This document shows, in pieces, positions 35,040 through 44,824 of a DNA stretch of 64,000 bases. The notes under the pieces were generated by a model, which worked only from the letters and a program-made list of their open reading frames with translations, did no database searches and was not told the DNA's origin. The first letter of the stretch is position 1, and each line of letters begins with the position of its first letter. The position numbers and the translations under genes are program-made. Source of the DNA: Cephalopachus bancanus (Eukaryota; Chordata; Mammalia; Primates; Tarsiidae); contig JAPVLO010000951.1 of NCBI GenBank assembly GCA_027257055.1, positions 363,501 through 427,500 of the forward strand, written 5' to 3'.

Positions 35040-35180
35040 GAACGTAAATAACACAGAGGAGGGGTCCATGTGGCAACAGAGGCAGAGCCTGGAGTTATAT
35101 GGCCACAAGCCCAGGGGTGCCTGGAGTCCCCAGGAGCTGGAAGAGGCAGGAAGGATGCTCCCCTGGAGGCAACTGGACAC
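35040..35180 (+). mobile_element. Partial MLT1-type LTR, duplicate of the next one
   Basis: GGCAACAGAGGCAGAGCCTGGAG, GGCCACAAGCCCAGGGGTGCC and AAGAGGCAGGAAGGATGCTCCCC repeat the words of 35,393-35,490 about 340 bp downstream. Confidence 0.75.
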
Positions 35181-35183
35181 AAA

Positions 35184-35625
35184 TGCAATGGGTTGAATGG
35201 TGAACCTAAAAGATATGTCTGTGCCCTGATCCCAGAACCTGTGATGGGACCTTGTGTGGAAATAGGGTCTCTGCAGACGTGATTAGTGAAGGATCGTGAG
35301 ACGGGACCATCCTGGATTAGGTGGCCCTAAACCCCACGATCAGTATCCTCACAGGAGACAGAAGAGGAGATGTGGACACAGAGGAGGAGGCCAGGTGGAG
35401 ATAGAGGCAGAGTCTGTAGTAATGCAGCCACAAGCCCAGGGATACCTGGAGCTTTCAGGAAGAGGCAGGACAGATCCTCTCCTGTAGCCTCCAGAGGGAG
35501 CGTGGCCCTGAGACTTTGATGTTAAAATTTTGGCTTCTAGAATACAAAAGCGTAGATGTGTGTTTTGTGAAGCCACTGAATTTGTGGATACTTGTTTCAA
35601 CGGCAATAACAAAATAACACACTAG
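35184..35625 (+). mobile_element. MLT1-type LTR
   Basis: From GGGTTGAATGGTGAACC and GATATGTCTGTGCCCTGATCCC, through GTGGAAATAGGGTCTCTGCAGACG, to GGCAATAACAAAATAACACAC. The order is that of MLT1 LTRs and it is fairly complete. Confidence 0.85.
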
Positions 35626-35796
35626 ATGAGGATCATTCAATGTACCTCTTTCAGTGATGAGTAAGGGCTGTTGTGGTAACATTCCCATTGGGAAATCTCA
35701 TCCAGAAATCTAAAAGTGAGTGCCATAGATGCATTCATCTCTCTTTGCTCTTCACCTGGTGGCAGTTATTTGAGTTTCTGTTTTGTGTTGTGTCTG

Positions 35797-36012
35797 GCCA
35801 GGCACAGTGACTCACACCTGTTGTCCCAGCACTTTGGGAGGCCAAAGTAGGAGAATGGCTTGAGCTCAGGGGATTGAGAATAACCTGGGCAACATAACAA
35901 GACCCTATTTCTACAATAAATAATAATCTTGAAAAACTAGCTAGGTGTGGTGGTGTACACCAGTAGTCTCAGCTGTTTGGAGGCTGAGGCGGGAGGATTG
36001 TCTGAACTTAAA
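35797..36012 (+). mobile_element. Alu SINE, 3'-truncated
   Basis: Left arm from GGCCAGGCACAGTGACTCACACC, then a second arm that stops at GCGGGAGGATTGTCTGAACTT, about 25 bp before the candidate splice acceptor at 36,036. Confidence 0.92.
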
Positions 36013-36036
36013 TAACCAAAATACCTTTCTTTTCAG

Positions 36037-36110
36037 AAAGAAGTATCTTATGGATGATATTGTTAAGAATGGCCAGCTCACACTGATCATTAAAAACAAG
36101 CCCATTTTGG
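36037..36110 (+). CDS. Candidate internal coding exon, unknown gene
   Basis: A 74-base stretch is bounded by an acceptor, CCTTTCTTTTCAG, and a strong donor, GG|GTAAGT. It is open in the frame that skips the first base: 24 codons reading KKYLMDDIVKNGQLTL then IIKNKPIL, with one base left over (phase 1). It lies outside any repeat that I recognise, just after a truncated Alu. I do not recognise the protein. The phase fits the candidate at 62,231, and also that at 48,657. It could also be chance. Confidence 0.5.
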
Positions 36111-36263
36111 GTAAGTTTTAATATTATTTTTAAATGCCCCACAGATATGCGTCTGCTTCTTCTATGGAAGACAGACTGCTACAGTCATGTATCCTGGGGA
36201 CACCACTGGTTGGAAGAGATTGGTTTGGTTTGTCTGTTTTGAAAGATTCAGGATATAGGTATA

Positions 36264-36493
36264 CAGGGGATGCCAAATAAATATACATACATTTTAAGAG
36301 ATATTACCAATGTATTACTTTCCAAAGCTGAATTGAATTATGGTAGCAATTTTTAGTATGATGTTTGCTCAACCGTGCTTCCACCATTTTCTTTGACTGT
36401 CCTGCCTGTCTCATGATGATGCGAACATTCATTTGATGAATGTCATCTTTTGAGAAAATGTCATCCTTAAAAACTATCCTTTTTTTGGCATTC

Positions 36494-36497
<4 letters not shown>
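36264..36497. mobile_element. Mariner-like MITE, 234 bp
   Basis: After a TA at 36,262-36,263 the element begins CAGGGGATGCCAAATAAATATAC and ends with TTTTTTTGGCATTCCCTG, an imperfect terminal inverted repeat. The interior is too short for a transposase. The right flank is a GT array in place of a clean TA target site. Confidence 0.75.
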
Positions 36498-36530
<33 letters not shown>

Positions 36531-36562
36531 GGAGAGAGAGAAAAAGAGAGAGAGTGTGTTGG
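36498..36562. repeat. (GT)n(GA)n microsatellite
   Basis: GT run to about 36,526, then a GAGAGAGA/AAAGAGAG run to 36,556. It begins directly at the end of the MITE. Confidence 0.95.
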
Positions 36563-36705
36563 GGTCTCACACTGTTGCCCAGCCTGGAGTGCAGTGGCAT
36601 GATCACAACTCACTGCAGCCTCGACCACCTGAGCTTGGGTGATCCTCTTACCTCAGCCTTCTGAGTAGCTGGACCATAGGCGACACCATGGCTGGCTAAT
36701 TTTTT
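36563..36705 (-). mobile_element. Alu right-arm fragment
   Basis: GTCTCACACTGTTGCCCAGCCTGGAGTGCAGTGG, CACTGCAGCCTCGACCACC and ATGGCTGGCTAATTTTTT. It breaks off at the A-rich linker position and joins a second copy of the MITE end (GGCACCCCCT). Confidence 0.88.
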
Positions 36706-36713
36706 GGCACCCC

Positions 36714-36791
<78 letters not shown>

Positions 36792-36870
36792 ACATATATA
36801 TATTATTGTCCTGGGATCATCATAAATATATCTATTAGATATATGTACTTTTTGGCATCCCTATATATGT
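36700..36870. repeat. Two further MITE ends with GT and TA arrays
   Basis: TTTTTTGGCACCCCCTATGTGTG at 36,699 and TTTTTGGCATCCCTATATATGTG at 36,849 are copies of the 36,480-36,497 terminus. A (GT)n run of about 70 bp (36,717-36,788) follows the first and TATATGTGTACACACACAC follows the second. Confidence 0.75.
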
Positions 36871-36884
36871 GTACACACACACAC

Positions 36885-37310
36885 ATACTTTTTAGCTGAC
36901 AAATAATAACTGTATATATACAGGGTACATCATGATGTTTTAATATATTGTATTTTATAAATTCATATATTTGATATATTGTATACATTACCGAATGATG
37001 AAATCCAACTAATTAACATCTGTCGCTTTGCCTACGTAACTGTGTGTGTACTGAGAACATGTAAAACCTACCCTCTGAGCAATCTTGAAATATCCAGAAC
37101 ATCATTATTAATGATGGTCACTGGGCTGAGCAGCAGATATCCATGACTTCTCCCTCCTAAATGAAATTTTATATCCATTGACCCACATCTCACCCACCCC
37201 ACTATTCTGCTTTCTACTTTTTTGAGTTGATTATTTAACATTCTTCCTATAAGTGAGGTCATTCCATATTTTTTTCTTTCTGATCCTGGCTTGGGAGACA
37301 TTTATTTATT
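36885..37310 (-). mobile_element. Old L1M 3' fragment
   Basis: AGGGTACATCATGATGTTTTAATATATTG, CAACTAATTAACATCTGTCGC, CTACCCTCTGAGCAATCTTGAAATA and CCATTGACCCACATCTCACC are reverse-complement L1M 3' sequence. Confidence 0.8.
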
Positions 37311-37324
37311 TGTTAGTTAGCTAG

Positions 37325-37485
37325 TTATTGAGTAGTATAACTCTATTTTATTTTATTATTAAACATTGACACATTGTACATATTTATGGGATCCATAGTG
37401 ATATTTTGATGCATATATTGCATACTGTGACCAAATCGGGGCCATTAGCATGTCCACGGGAATTTATTTTCAATGAGATATGTCT
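37325..37485 (-). mobile_element. Old L1M 3' fragment, second piece
   Basis: ACACATTGTACATATTTATGGGATCC, GTGATATTTTGATGCATATATTGC and GGGGCCATTAGCATGTCC repeat the same L1M 3' region as 36,885, so this is a second insertion or a duplication. Confidence 0.7.
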
Positions 37486-37745
37486 TGTAGCCGAAGTTCA
37501 TGGTCCATAATTACTGACATGGTCCTGCCTCTGAGTGTATGGGTTTGGGATGGGGTATGGTGGGTCTGAGGTGTGTGGGGTTTTGTGATTTTCCCAGGAC
37601 AATCAAGACCCTTCTTATGAGCACTCCCCCAGTTCCGATTCATCCCACCCTCATGTTCCAGCAAGAGTTCATGTGTTGATTGAGAAGCTGTATTTCCCAA
37701 TTATGCACATAATCCTCTGCCTTTTATTAAAATCACAGTGTTTCT
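37486..37745. other. Unclassified sequence
   Basis: Between two L1 pieces. It contains GGGTTTGGGATGGGGTATGG and GCACTCCCCCAGTTCCG and matches no repeat that I recall. Confidence 0.35.
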
Positions 37746-37796
37746 AAATATTATATCAGGTTGCTGTGAAAGGAAAACAAAGTCTCCCTAAGCTTG

Positions 37797-38800
37797 CTAT
37801 GCCCAAGACAAAAAGGCAAGCTTGGTTCTGTAAAGCCAAAGAAACCATCAAGAAAGTGGGAAGACAGCCTACAGACTGGGAAAAAATATTTACCAAGTGT
37901 ATATCTGACAAAGGCCCAACATCTAGGATCTACAAGAAACTCAAATGTGCTGAAAAGAAAAAAACCAAACGGCCCCATTACAAAGTGGGCAAAAGATATA
38001 AATAGCATCTTCTCAAAAGAAGACATATGAGAAGCCAACAGATATATGAAAAAATGCTCAGCCTCACTAGTCATCAAAAAAATGCAAATTAACACCACAC
38101 TGAGATACCACCTAACACCAGTCAGGATGGCCATCATCAATAACTAAAAAAATAACTGATGCTGGAGAGGATGTTGTGAAAAGGGAACACTTCTACACTG
38201 CCGGTGGGAGTATAAACTAGCATAGCCTCTGTGGAAAACAGTGTGGCGATTCCTAAAAGATCTAAAAATCGACCTCCCATACGACCCTGCAATCCCCCTA
38301 CTGGAAATATACCTGAAGGAACTCAAATCACTCTATGAAAAAGATCCTGCACATGCATGATTATTTCAACGATATTCACAATAGCAAAAGCATGGAACCA
38401 ACCATGCTGCCCATCGAAGGAGGACTGGATTAAAAAAAAATGTGGTACATATACATGATGGGATATTACACAGCCATAAACAAGGACAAAATTATTAATT
38501 TCACAGCAAGTTGGACGGACTTAGAGGCTATAATACTGAGTAATCTATCACAGAAACAAAGAACCGAGTATCACATATTCCCACTCAGAAGTGGACCTTG
38601 AACAACTATTGTAATAATATAAGGAAGGGATTGGCAGTAGTGGGAGACTGCCAGGGGAGGGCGGGGGCGGGATTGGCAGCAGTGGAAAACTGCTGGGGTG
38701 GGGGCACACCTCATCAACAAGGTTACCTGCATAACGAACATTTGTATACCTAACCCTGAATTGTACCCCACATCTTTAAAATGAAAAATGAAAAAAAGGG
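37797..38800 (+). mobile_element. L1 ORF2 3' end and 3' UTR, 5'-truncated
   Basis: About 1 kb encoding the L1 ORF2 C-terminus in shifted frames (KWAKDINSIFSKEDI, YKVGKRYK in an overlapping frame), then GTGGTACATATACATGATGGGATATTACACAGCC, a G-rich stretch at 38,650-38,705 and the tail ACCCTGAATTGTACCCC. A 7-bp AAGCTTG occurs at both sides (37,790-37,796 and 38,801-38,807) and may be the target duplication. Confidence 0.93.
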
Positions 38801-38869
38801 AAGCTTGTGAGCTGAGTCATGCAAAAACCTACCTTCCTTTTGTTCTCAGATTGCTGTCACTTCACATGC

Positions 38870-39160
38870 TTACTTTCTCTTATATTAGATGCCGTTTTCC
38901 TGAGCAGAGAGTAGTCCATACTTGACTTTCCTCTACTTCATTTTTTCATAGGTTTACCTTATCTTATGTTAAATGTAAATTTGCTGAGTGAGAGATGAAT
39001 GCATAATTGACTTTTCCTCTGCTTTATAATCTTTTCACATATTTACTCTATCTTATGTTAAATGTAGTTTTACTGAGCACGAGAGTAGTGCATAATTGAC
39101 TTTTCCTCTACTTCATCTTTTCATATGTTTATTTTATCCTATGTTAAACACACAAAGCAA
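38870..39160 (-). repeat. ~87-bp tandem repeat, 3 copies, LTR-like
   Basis: (A/G)TTGACTTT(T)CCTCTACTTCAT and CTTATGTTAAATGTA recur with TTGACT at 38,922, 39,007 and 39,096. From memory this resembles the internally repeated part of ERVL MLT2-type LTRs on the minus strand. Related fragments on the opposite strand lie at 41,120-41,230 and 41,970-42,020. Confidence 0.7.
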
Positions 39161-39164
39161 ACAG

Positions 39165-41115
39165 TGAATTCCTTATTCCTTGCTTCTCCCTAAAAGCCAC
39201 TTTCCTCCATACTGTTTTAATCAAGCGTTTGCACAGTAAATGATGTATTCTACTCAGCTAAATATTTGGGCTGACATGTTAGTAAATTTTCCACTAGAAA
39301 TATAGACAACCTCTTAAAATCCATGTTGCATTGTGGGCACACACATTTCAGTGATTTACAGTTGTCAGATCATATTTATTAGGGTTTCTCCACGATCTGG
39401 CATCAGGATGGCTGCAAGGAATATTAATGAAGTGTAACAAAGCACTTGAATCCAGCTTCCGTAAGATTTTACATGAGGAATTGCTGTTGGATTCTTCCAA
39501 CTCTCCCTAATATATATAGTAAAAAAAATGTATAGTAAAAAAAAAATATATATATATATATATATTTTTTCCATGCAGCCATGTTTTATTTATCCATGAG
39601 ATAAAGCATGGCAGCAACCAAGCATCAGCTGTATTTACATGGTTCATTTTTATGCAGTCAAGGAACTGATTTGGGGTTTATTGAACTGGATGATGTTTTA
39701 TGCTAAGGGAATCCATTACATTTTCCTTCTATCTCTGAAGACACAAGATAGTGTAGATGGTGCAGAAATGGACGACGGAACATCACGGGGAGAGATTTAA
39801 GCTTTTGAGTGTTTACATGGTCCTCACTGCAAAGTCTCAACTCCCTCTGGTTGACACACATTGGAAAAAACCTCTGGGACTCAGCTATTTGATATTCAGT
39901 CATTAATCTCCATTAATTAGTTTCCCATGTTAAAATTACTTTGCTGGTGAGGACGGATGGAGGCATGGCCCTCACCCAATTCTGGTCACTCCAATGGGGA
40001 AAGACGGAGAAAGAAGATGCGGCGGGGGGGTTCTGTTATCTTAAAAAAAAAAATCTTCACTCTAAATCCAATGTTTATGGATTGTTGAGATTTGTCACTG
40101 CCCCTTAAGGACAAAGATATGTAGTCATGTTTGCTGTTACTACAAGAATATATGTCTGGACTTCTTAGCTTTCTGCAAAAAGCAAGCAAACAAACAAAAA
40201 ACCAAACAAATAAAAAACCCAAAACAAACAAACTAAACAAAATCCCCCAAACCCCAACCCCACCACCACCAATAACAACGAAACTTTATACTTTCCCATA
40301 TAGATTTTCCTAAATACAAACACCAGTTTAATATTTTAGTTTCTCTGAAGGGTGTGGGATAACTGAAAAAGGTAATATTAGAAGCATACGATGTTGTTAG
40401 AAAGCCGCTCACATGAAATTAAGTCAGCAGTCATCTTACTTATTTTAAGCAGGACAGTTTTCTAACTATAATCATTCATTTTCCACTGTAATGAAAATAA
40501 TATCATAATGCAACAGGGTCTCAGTGCATCATTGCAGGTGAAGTGAACAGATTTTTTACTGTAAAAATCCTGAACCGTGGAGTTTTGTTTGTTTGTTTGT
40601 TTTGTTTCGTTTCACTGGCAATGACTTGAGGAAAATGAGGGGTCATCAGAAACACAGTCTACTAGATGCAAACCAGAGAAAACATAGGTAATAGTTCCCA
40701 AACCCATTTTTCCTTTGGTGGTAAACTTGCTGTTTGCATCTACTTTGTGAAGAAAGCCCTTCCAGAGTTGGCCAAAAGGAGGGATGGACGCAGTGAAGAG
40801 GATGTTTGGCATTGACCAAAGGGCCAGCCTCTCACCGCCCGCCAAGAGGATCCCAATCTTCAATGTCCATGGGTTTCCAGATTTCCATCCTCATGAGAAA
40901 TGAGGTGCAATGTCCTTGTTTTCTTTTTATTGCAGTGTCGTCACTCTGGAATAGACTGTCCTTGATAGAATATGCGATTCCAGATGGCATGGCTCAGAAC
41001 TCAGAGAACAGGCAACCACTTCACTCATGGATGGTTGGACCCCCCAAGTGCTAGAGAAGGGCAGATGCTTGTGAATAGAAGACACAGATCTCAAATGGCA
41101 TGTTTTATTACAAAG
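39165..41115. other. Mostly unique sequence with small simple repeats
   Basis: No gene called. It holds a (TA)n/T run at 39,535-39,570, an A/C-rich AAAC/AACAAA run at 40,180-40,270 and (GTTT)n at 40,583-40,612. A minus frame at 40,612-40,863 (words MPNILFTASIPPFGQLWKGF and GKMGLGTITYVF) reads like protein, but I cannot place it. It could be a small processed pseudogene fragment. Confidence 0.4.
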
Positions 41116-41119
41116 GTAG

Positions 41120-41230
41120 AGGAGTACTCAGTAAAACTACATTTGAAACATGAAGTAGAGAAAAAGTCAATTAAGTATTCATCTCTCACTCAGTAAAACT
41201 ACATTTGACATAAGATAAAGTAAAAGTGTA
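41120..41230 (+). repeat. LTR-like repeat fragment, inverse of 39 kb
   Basis: ACTCAGTAAAACTACATTTG occurs twice (41,128 and 41,188), with CATGAAGTAGAGAAAAAGTC between. This is the reverse complement of the 38,870-39,160 unit. Confidence 0.75.
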
Positions 41231-41231
41231 T

Positions 41232-41270
41232 AGGATTTTGCTACAGCAGCACAAGTGGACTAAGATACAC
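41232..41270 (+). mobile_element. MLT1 3' end scrap
   Basis: ATTTTGCTACAGCAGCACAAGTGGACTAAGATACA is the last ~35 bases of an MLT1 LTR, alone. Confidence 0.6.
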
Positions 41271-41312
41271 TCCTGAAATGAGGGTTCCAGCCCAGCAAAG
41301 GGGGAGAGGTGT

Positions 41313-41632
41313 GTTGACTGGATGTTTGTGTCTCCCCAAATTCCAATGTTGAACCCTCACCCCAAGATGATGGTGGGTTCCTATAATGGCATCCGTGTTC
41401 TTATATGAAAAGGAAGAGACCCCAGAGCTCTCTCTCTCTCTCTCTAGCACATGAGGACCGAGCGAGAAGGTGGCTGTCTGTACACCAGAAAGAGAGTTCT
41501 TTCCAGACACGGAATCTACATGCCTTGACCTTGGAGTTCAGCCTCCAAAGTTGTGAGACACAACTGCCTGTTGTTTATAAGGCACTCAGTTGGTAGAATT
41601 TTGTTGCAGCATCCCCAAAGTACTAAGACAGG
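41313..41632 (+). mobile_element. MLT1A/B-type LTR with internal loss
   Basis: GACTGGATGTTTGTGTCTCCCCAAATTCC to CCCCAAAGTACTAAGACA. The CTCTCT run (41,428-41,446), ACATGAGGACC and CTTGACCTTGGAGTTCAGCCTCC are in order. The GGTATTTGGAGG(T/C)GGGG part is missing. Confidence 0.88.
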
Positions 41633-41830
41633 CTCTCTTCCTGGCTTGCAGATGCCTGTTTCCCTGTGTGCTCTCACACCACTGAGAGAGAGCTCTAGTG
41701 TCTTTCTCCTCCTATGAGGGCCCTGTTCAGGAGGCTCGAACCTTGTGATCTCACCAGCTTCAGAAGGTTTCACTTCATAACATCACACTGGAGGTTGGGC
41801 TTCAACATATGAATTTTGGAGGATTATGCT
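41633..41830 (-). mobile_element. MLT1A/B-type LTR fragment, tail to tail with the previous
   Basis: GGCTCTCTTCCTGGCTTGCAGATG, GAGAGAGAGCTCTAGTGTC and GGTTGGGCTTCAACATATGAATTTTGG are MLT1 in minus orientation. It directly abuts the + copy. Confidence 0.85.
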
Positions 41831-41969
41831 TTTAAAAATATTACACTGCATCTTGCATATGGAGACTTTCAAAAAGGAATTCAAAAAGGAGCACAGGCAT
41901 TCATTGTATTCACCACGTGGATGATTTTCAGAACAAAAGACAATGTAGAAAGTGACCCAAGTCGAATAT

Positions 41970-42020
41970 AAAGCCGTGCTCAGTAAATCTACGTTTAACA
42001 TAAGATAAAGTGTTTCCTAC
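41970..42020 (+). repeat. LTR-like repeat fragment (third site)
   Basis: GTGCTCAGTAAATCTACGTTTAACATAAGATAAAGTG belongs to the same unit as 41,120-41,230. Confidence 0.65.
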
Positions 42021-42084
42021 ATGCGAAAAAATAAGCAGTAAAATGTTAACATCATTTATCACTAGGATGTAACATTGTAGATAG

Positions 42085-42225
42085 ACTTTCTTTTTCTTGA
42101 ATTTTTTAAACACAGCTTTATGGAGATATGATTTACAAACCATAAAATCCACCCATTTGAAGTGTGTAATTCATTGATGTTAGTATCTACAGAGTTGTGC
42201 AACTGTCACCACAATTTTAGAACAT
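42085..42225 (-). mobile_element. Ancient L1 fragment, left piece
   Basis: TTTATGGAGATATGATTTACAAACCATAAAATCCACCC and AGAGTTGTGCAACTGTCACCAC are old L1 sequence on the minus strand. It appears to continue at 43,365-43,530, split by the simple repeat, Alu and L1 between. Confidence 0.7.
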
Positions 42226-42275
42226 TTTCCTTTCTTTCTTTCTTTCTTTTTTTCTCTTTCTTTCTTTCTTTTTCC
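42226..42275. repeat. (CTTT)n microsatellite
   Basis: TTTCTTTCTTTC run with one CTCTTT interruption. Confidence 0.93.
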
Positions 42276-42416
42276 TCAACCTCCAATTTATTTTTGTGCT
42301 TTGGTTTTGTTTCATTTGATCAAGGAAATCTTTATCCATGCACAATAACAGTTACAAATAGTAATGATTCATTTTGTATGGTAAGAACACTTACGATCTA
42401 TTCTTTTAGCATTTTT

Positions 42417-42680
42417 TTTCTTTTTTTTTGAGTTGGGTTCTCACTCTGTTGCTCAGGCTGGAGGGCAATGGCACTATCATGGCTCACCACAGCCTCAATT
42501 TCCTGGGCTCAGGTGACACTTCCAACTCAGGTTCCCAAGTAGCTGGATCTACAGATTTTTTTCAAAGAGATGATGTCTCACTATGTTGTCCAGGCTGGTC
42601 TTGAACTCCTGAGCTCAACTGATCTTGCCTTGGCCTCCCAAAGTGCTGGATGACAGGTGTGGACCACCACGCCTGGTCTC
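42417..42680 (-). mobile_element. Alu SINE
   Basis: Minus dimer from the T-run and GAGTTGGGTTCTCACTCTGTTGC to CACCACGCCTGGTC, with a shortened linker near 42,553. Confidence 0.92.
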
Positions 42681-42682
42681 TC

Positions 42683-43340
42683 TTAGTAAACTTCAAGTCT
42701 ACAGTACAATATTGTTAGCTATGATCATCATGCTGTGCAGAAGATCTCCAGAAAATACATGACCAAACTCTAGTAATCAAAATAGCATGGTGTAGGCATT
42801 AAAACAGACAAAAACAACAGTGGAACAAAATACAGAGCCTAGAAATAAACCCATATGTATACGGGCAACTGATCTTCAAGAAGGTTGCTCAGAACACTCA
42901 GTGGAGAAAGAACAGTCTCTTTAATAAATGGTGTTAGGAAAATCATATTTTCACATGCAAAAGGCTGAAATTAGACCCTTAGACCATACCACATGCAAAC
43001 CTCCACCCAAAATGGATTAAAGACTTAAATGTAAGGCCAGAAACTGTGAAACTACTAGAAAAGACATAGAGAGGAAACTTTTTCAAATTGGTCTTGGGAA
43101 CAGCATTTTGGTTATGACCCAAAAGCACAGGCAGAAAAAGCAAAAATAGACAAGTGTGTGTGTGTCAAACAAAAAGCTTCTGCACCACAGTGGACATAGC
43201 AGAGAGAAGAGACAACCCATGGAACAGGAGAAAATCTTTCAAAGCATATATCTGATAAGGGGGTTAGATCTAAAATATGCAAAGAATTCATGCTATTGAA
43301 TAGCAAAATGAGAAAAAAATACTCTGATTTTTAAAAAATG
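42683..43340 (+). mobile_element. L1 fragment with inverted 5' part
   Basis: 42,683-42,760 (CTCTTAGTAAACTTCAAG, AGCTATGATCATCATGCTGTGCAG) is L1M 3' sequence on the minus strand. 42,765-43,335 is ORF2 on the plus strand (ATAGCATGGTGTAGGCATTAAAACAGAC, CCCATATGTATACGGGCAACTGATC, AAAAAGCTTCTGCACC). No 3' UTR follows. It may be two insertions or one inversion product. Confidence 0.75.
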
Positions 43341-43364
43341 TGCAAATGAATTGAATAAACATTT

Positions 43365-43535
43365 ATCAGTACAACATTTTCATCATCCCTGAAGAAACAT
43401 CCCTGCTCCTGTTAACTTTTACTCCTCATTTTCCCACAATCCATCCAGCCCAGGCAGCCACTGATCTTTGTTCTCTCTCCAAAGATTTGCCTACTTTGGA
43501 CTTTATGTTTTTTGATTTTTCGGTTTTCTATGATG
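43365..43535 (-). mobile_element. Ancient L1 fragment, right piece
   Basis: ACAACATTTTCATCATCCCTGAAGAAAC, CCAGGCAGCCACTGATC and TCCAAAGATTTGCCTACTTTGGAC continue the ancient L1 of 42,085-42,225. Confidence 0.65.
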
Positions 43536-43577
43536 TGAACATATTTCCTTCACAGTAATTTAGAATAAAAAGAAAAT

Positions 43578-43856
<279 letters not shown>

Positions 43857-43859
43857 ACA

Positions 43860-44705
43860 GAGGCCAGGACAGAAGCACTGAGTTGAAAGCATCAAGATTC
43901 TAAGAAAGAACCCGTCTGTCATTGACATGCATTCCCTTAGGCTCAGATTTTTTTTTCCTTCAGGATCTCTTTCTTAGATTTTCTCATTTTTGAGTAACAC
44001 TGATGATTTTCCCTGTAAATCAAAAGAGGCTAACCTTTAGAGAACATTGATATTTCTCAGGTCTGTGTCTAAGATGCTGTTTGAATTGCCTTTGAAGTTG
44101 CTTTCTGAAACATTTGTTCAGACAACTGGATAAACGGTCCTTTGAACAACTGAATAAACAACGTCAATTAAAAAGATAGAAACCCACAGGCACTGTTGCT
44201 GTCATTAGAAGGTCAATACTGGTTGTTTTTATGGATCCAGTCTAGTGCAAGAAACCACAGAACAGAGTATGCTAATATATAATATAATATAATATAATAT
44301 AATGCATAATAAATATCATAGCAAATCTTGGCCATTGAGTTTGATCTTGTTGATGAATAATACAAGGTCATACGTTGTAGGATTTGGGGGAATAGTGTAA
44401 TAAAAACAACAAAATGTTTTTATAAATTGTTAAAGTAATAATACAGCATCAATTAATTTGAGTAACATATATTAGTGTGTCTCTAATAAATATTAAAATA
44501 TTTTCAAAACCATATAAGAGAAGAAATGTCCTATACTATTTTGTGCAATACCTTTGAATCTATGATAATTTCAAAATTTGAAGCTTAAAAAATGTTTTAA
44601 GAAGCAGCAAATTAAAAAATACAAAGAAAATACAGAGAAAATGAATCCGTTTAGAGTTCCTCTTAAGCTTATCAGTTAAGTAAAAGTATCATAGACACGT
44701 GTAGT
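43860..44705. other. Unique AT-rich sequence
   Basis: No gene or transposon recognised. A (TAATA)n run lies at 44,275-44,305. Confidence 0.45.
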
Positions 44706-44709
44706 GCAG

Positions 44710-44822
44710 TTGGATGAAGCTTTGGAGATTATCTTGTCCAGAAGAAACTGAGACCAAGAAGGATTATTATTATTATTATTAATTTTAAGCTTAAAGGTCA
44801 CATAATTGATAGAAACATTAGT
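44710..44822 (+). mobile_element. MIR-like SINE fragment
   Basis: GGAGATTATCTTGTCCAGAAGAAACTGAGACC and TAAAGGTCACATAATTGATAG resemble the MIR core, separated by an (ATT)n run at 44,763-44,781. Confidence 0.45.
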
Positions 44823-44824
44823 TC

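Noticed and set aside
36498..36790. GT arrays as a Z-DNA regulatory element
   Set aside because: Alternating GT can form Z-DNA, but nothing nearby points to a promoter, and the arrays are explained by growth from transposon ends.
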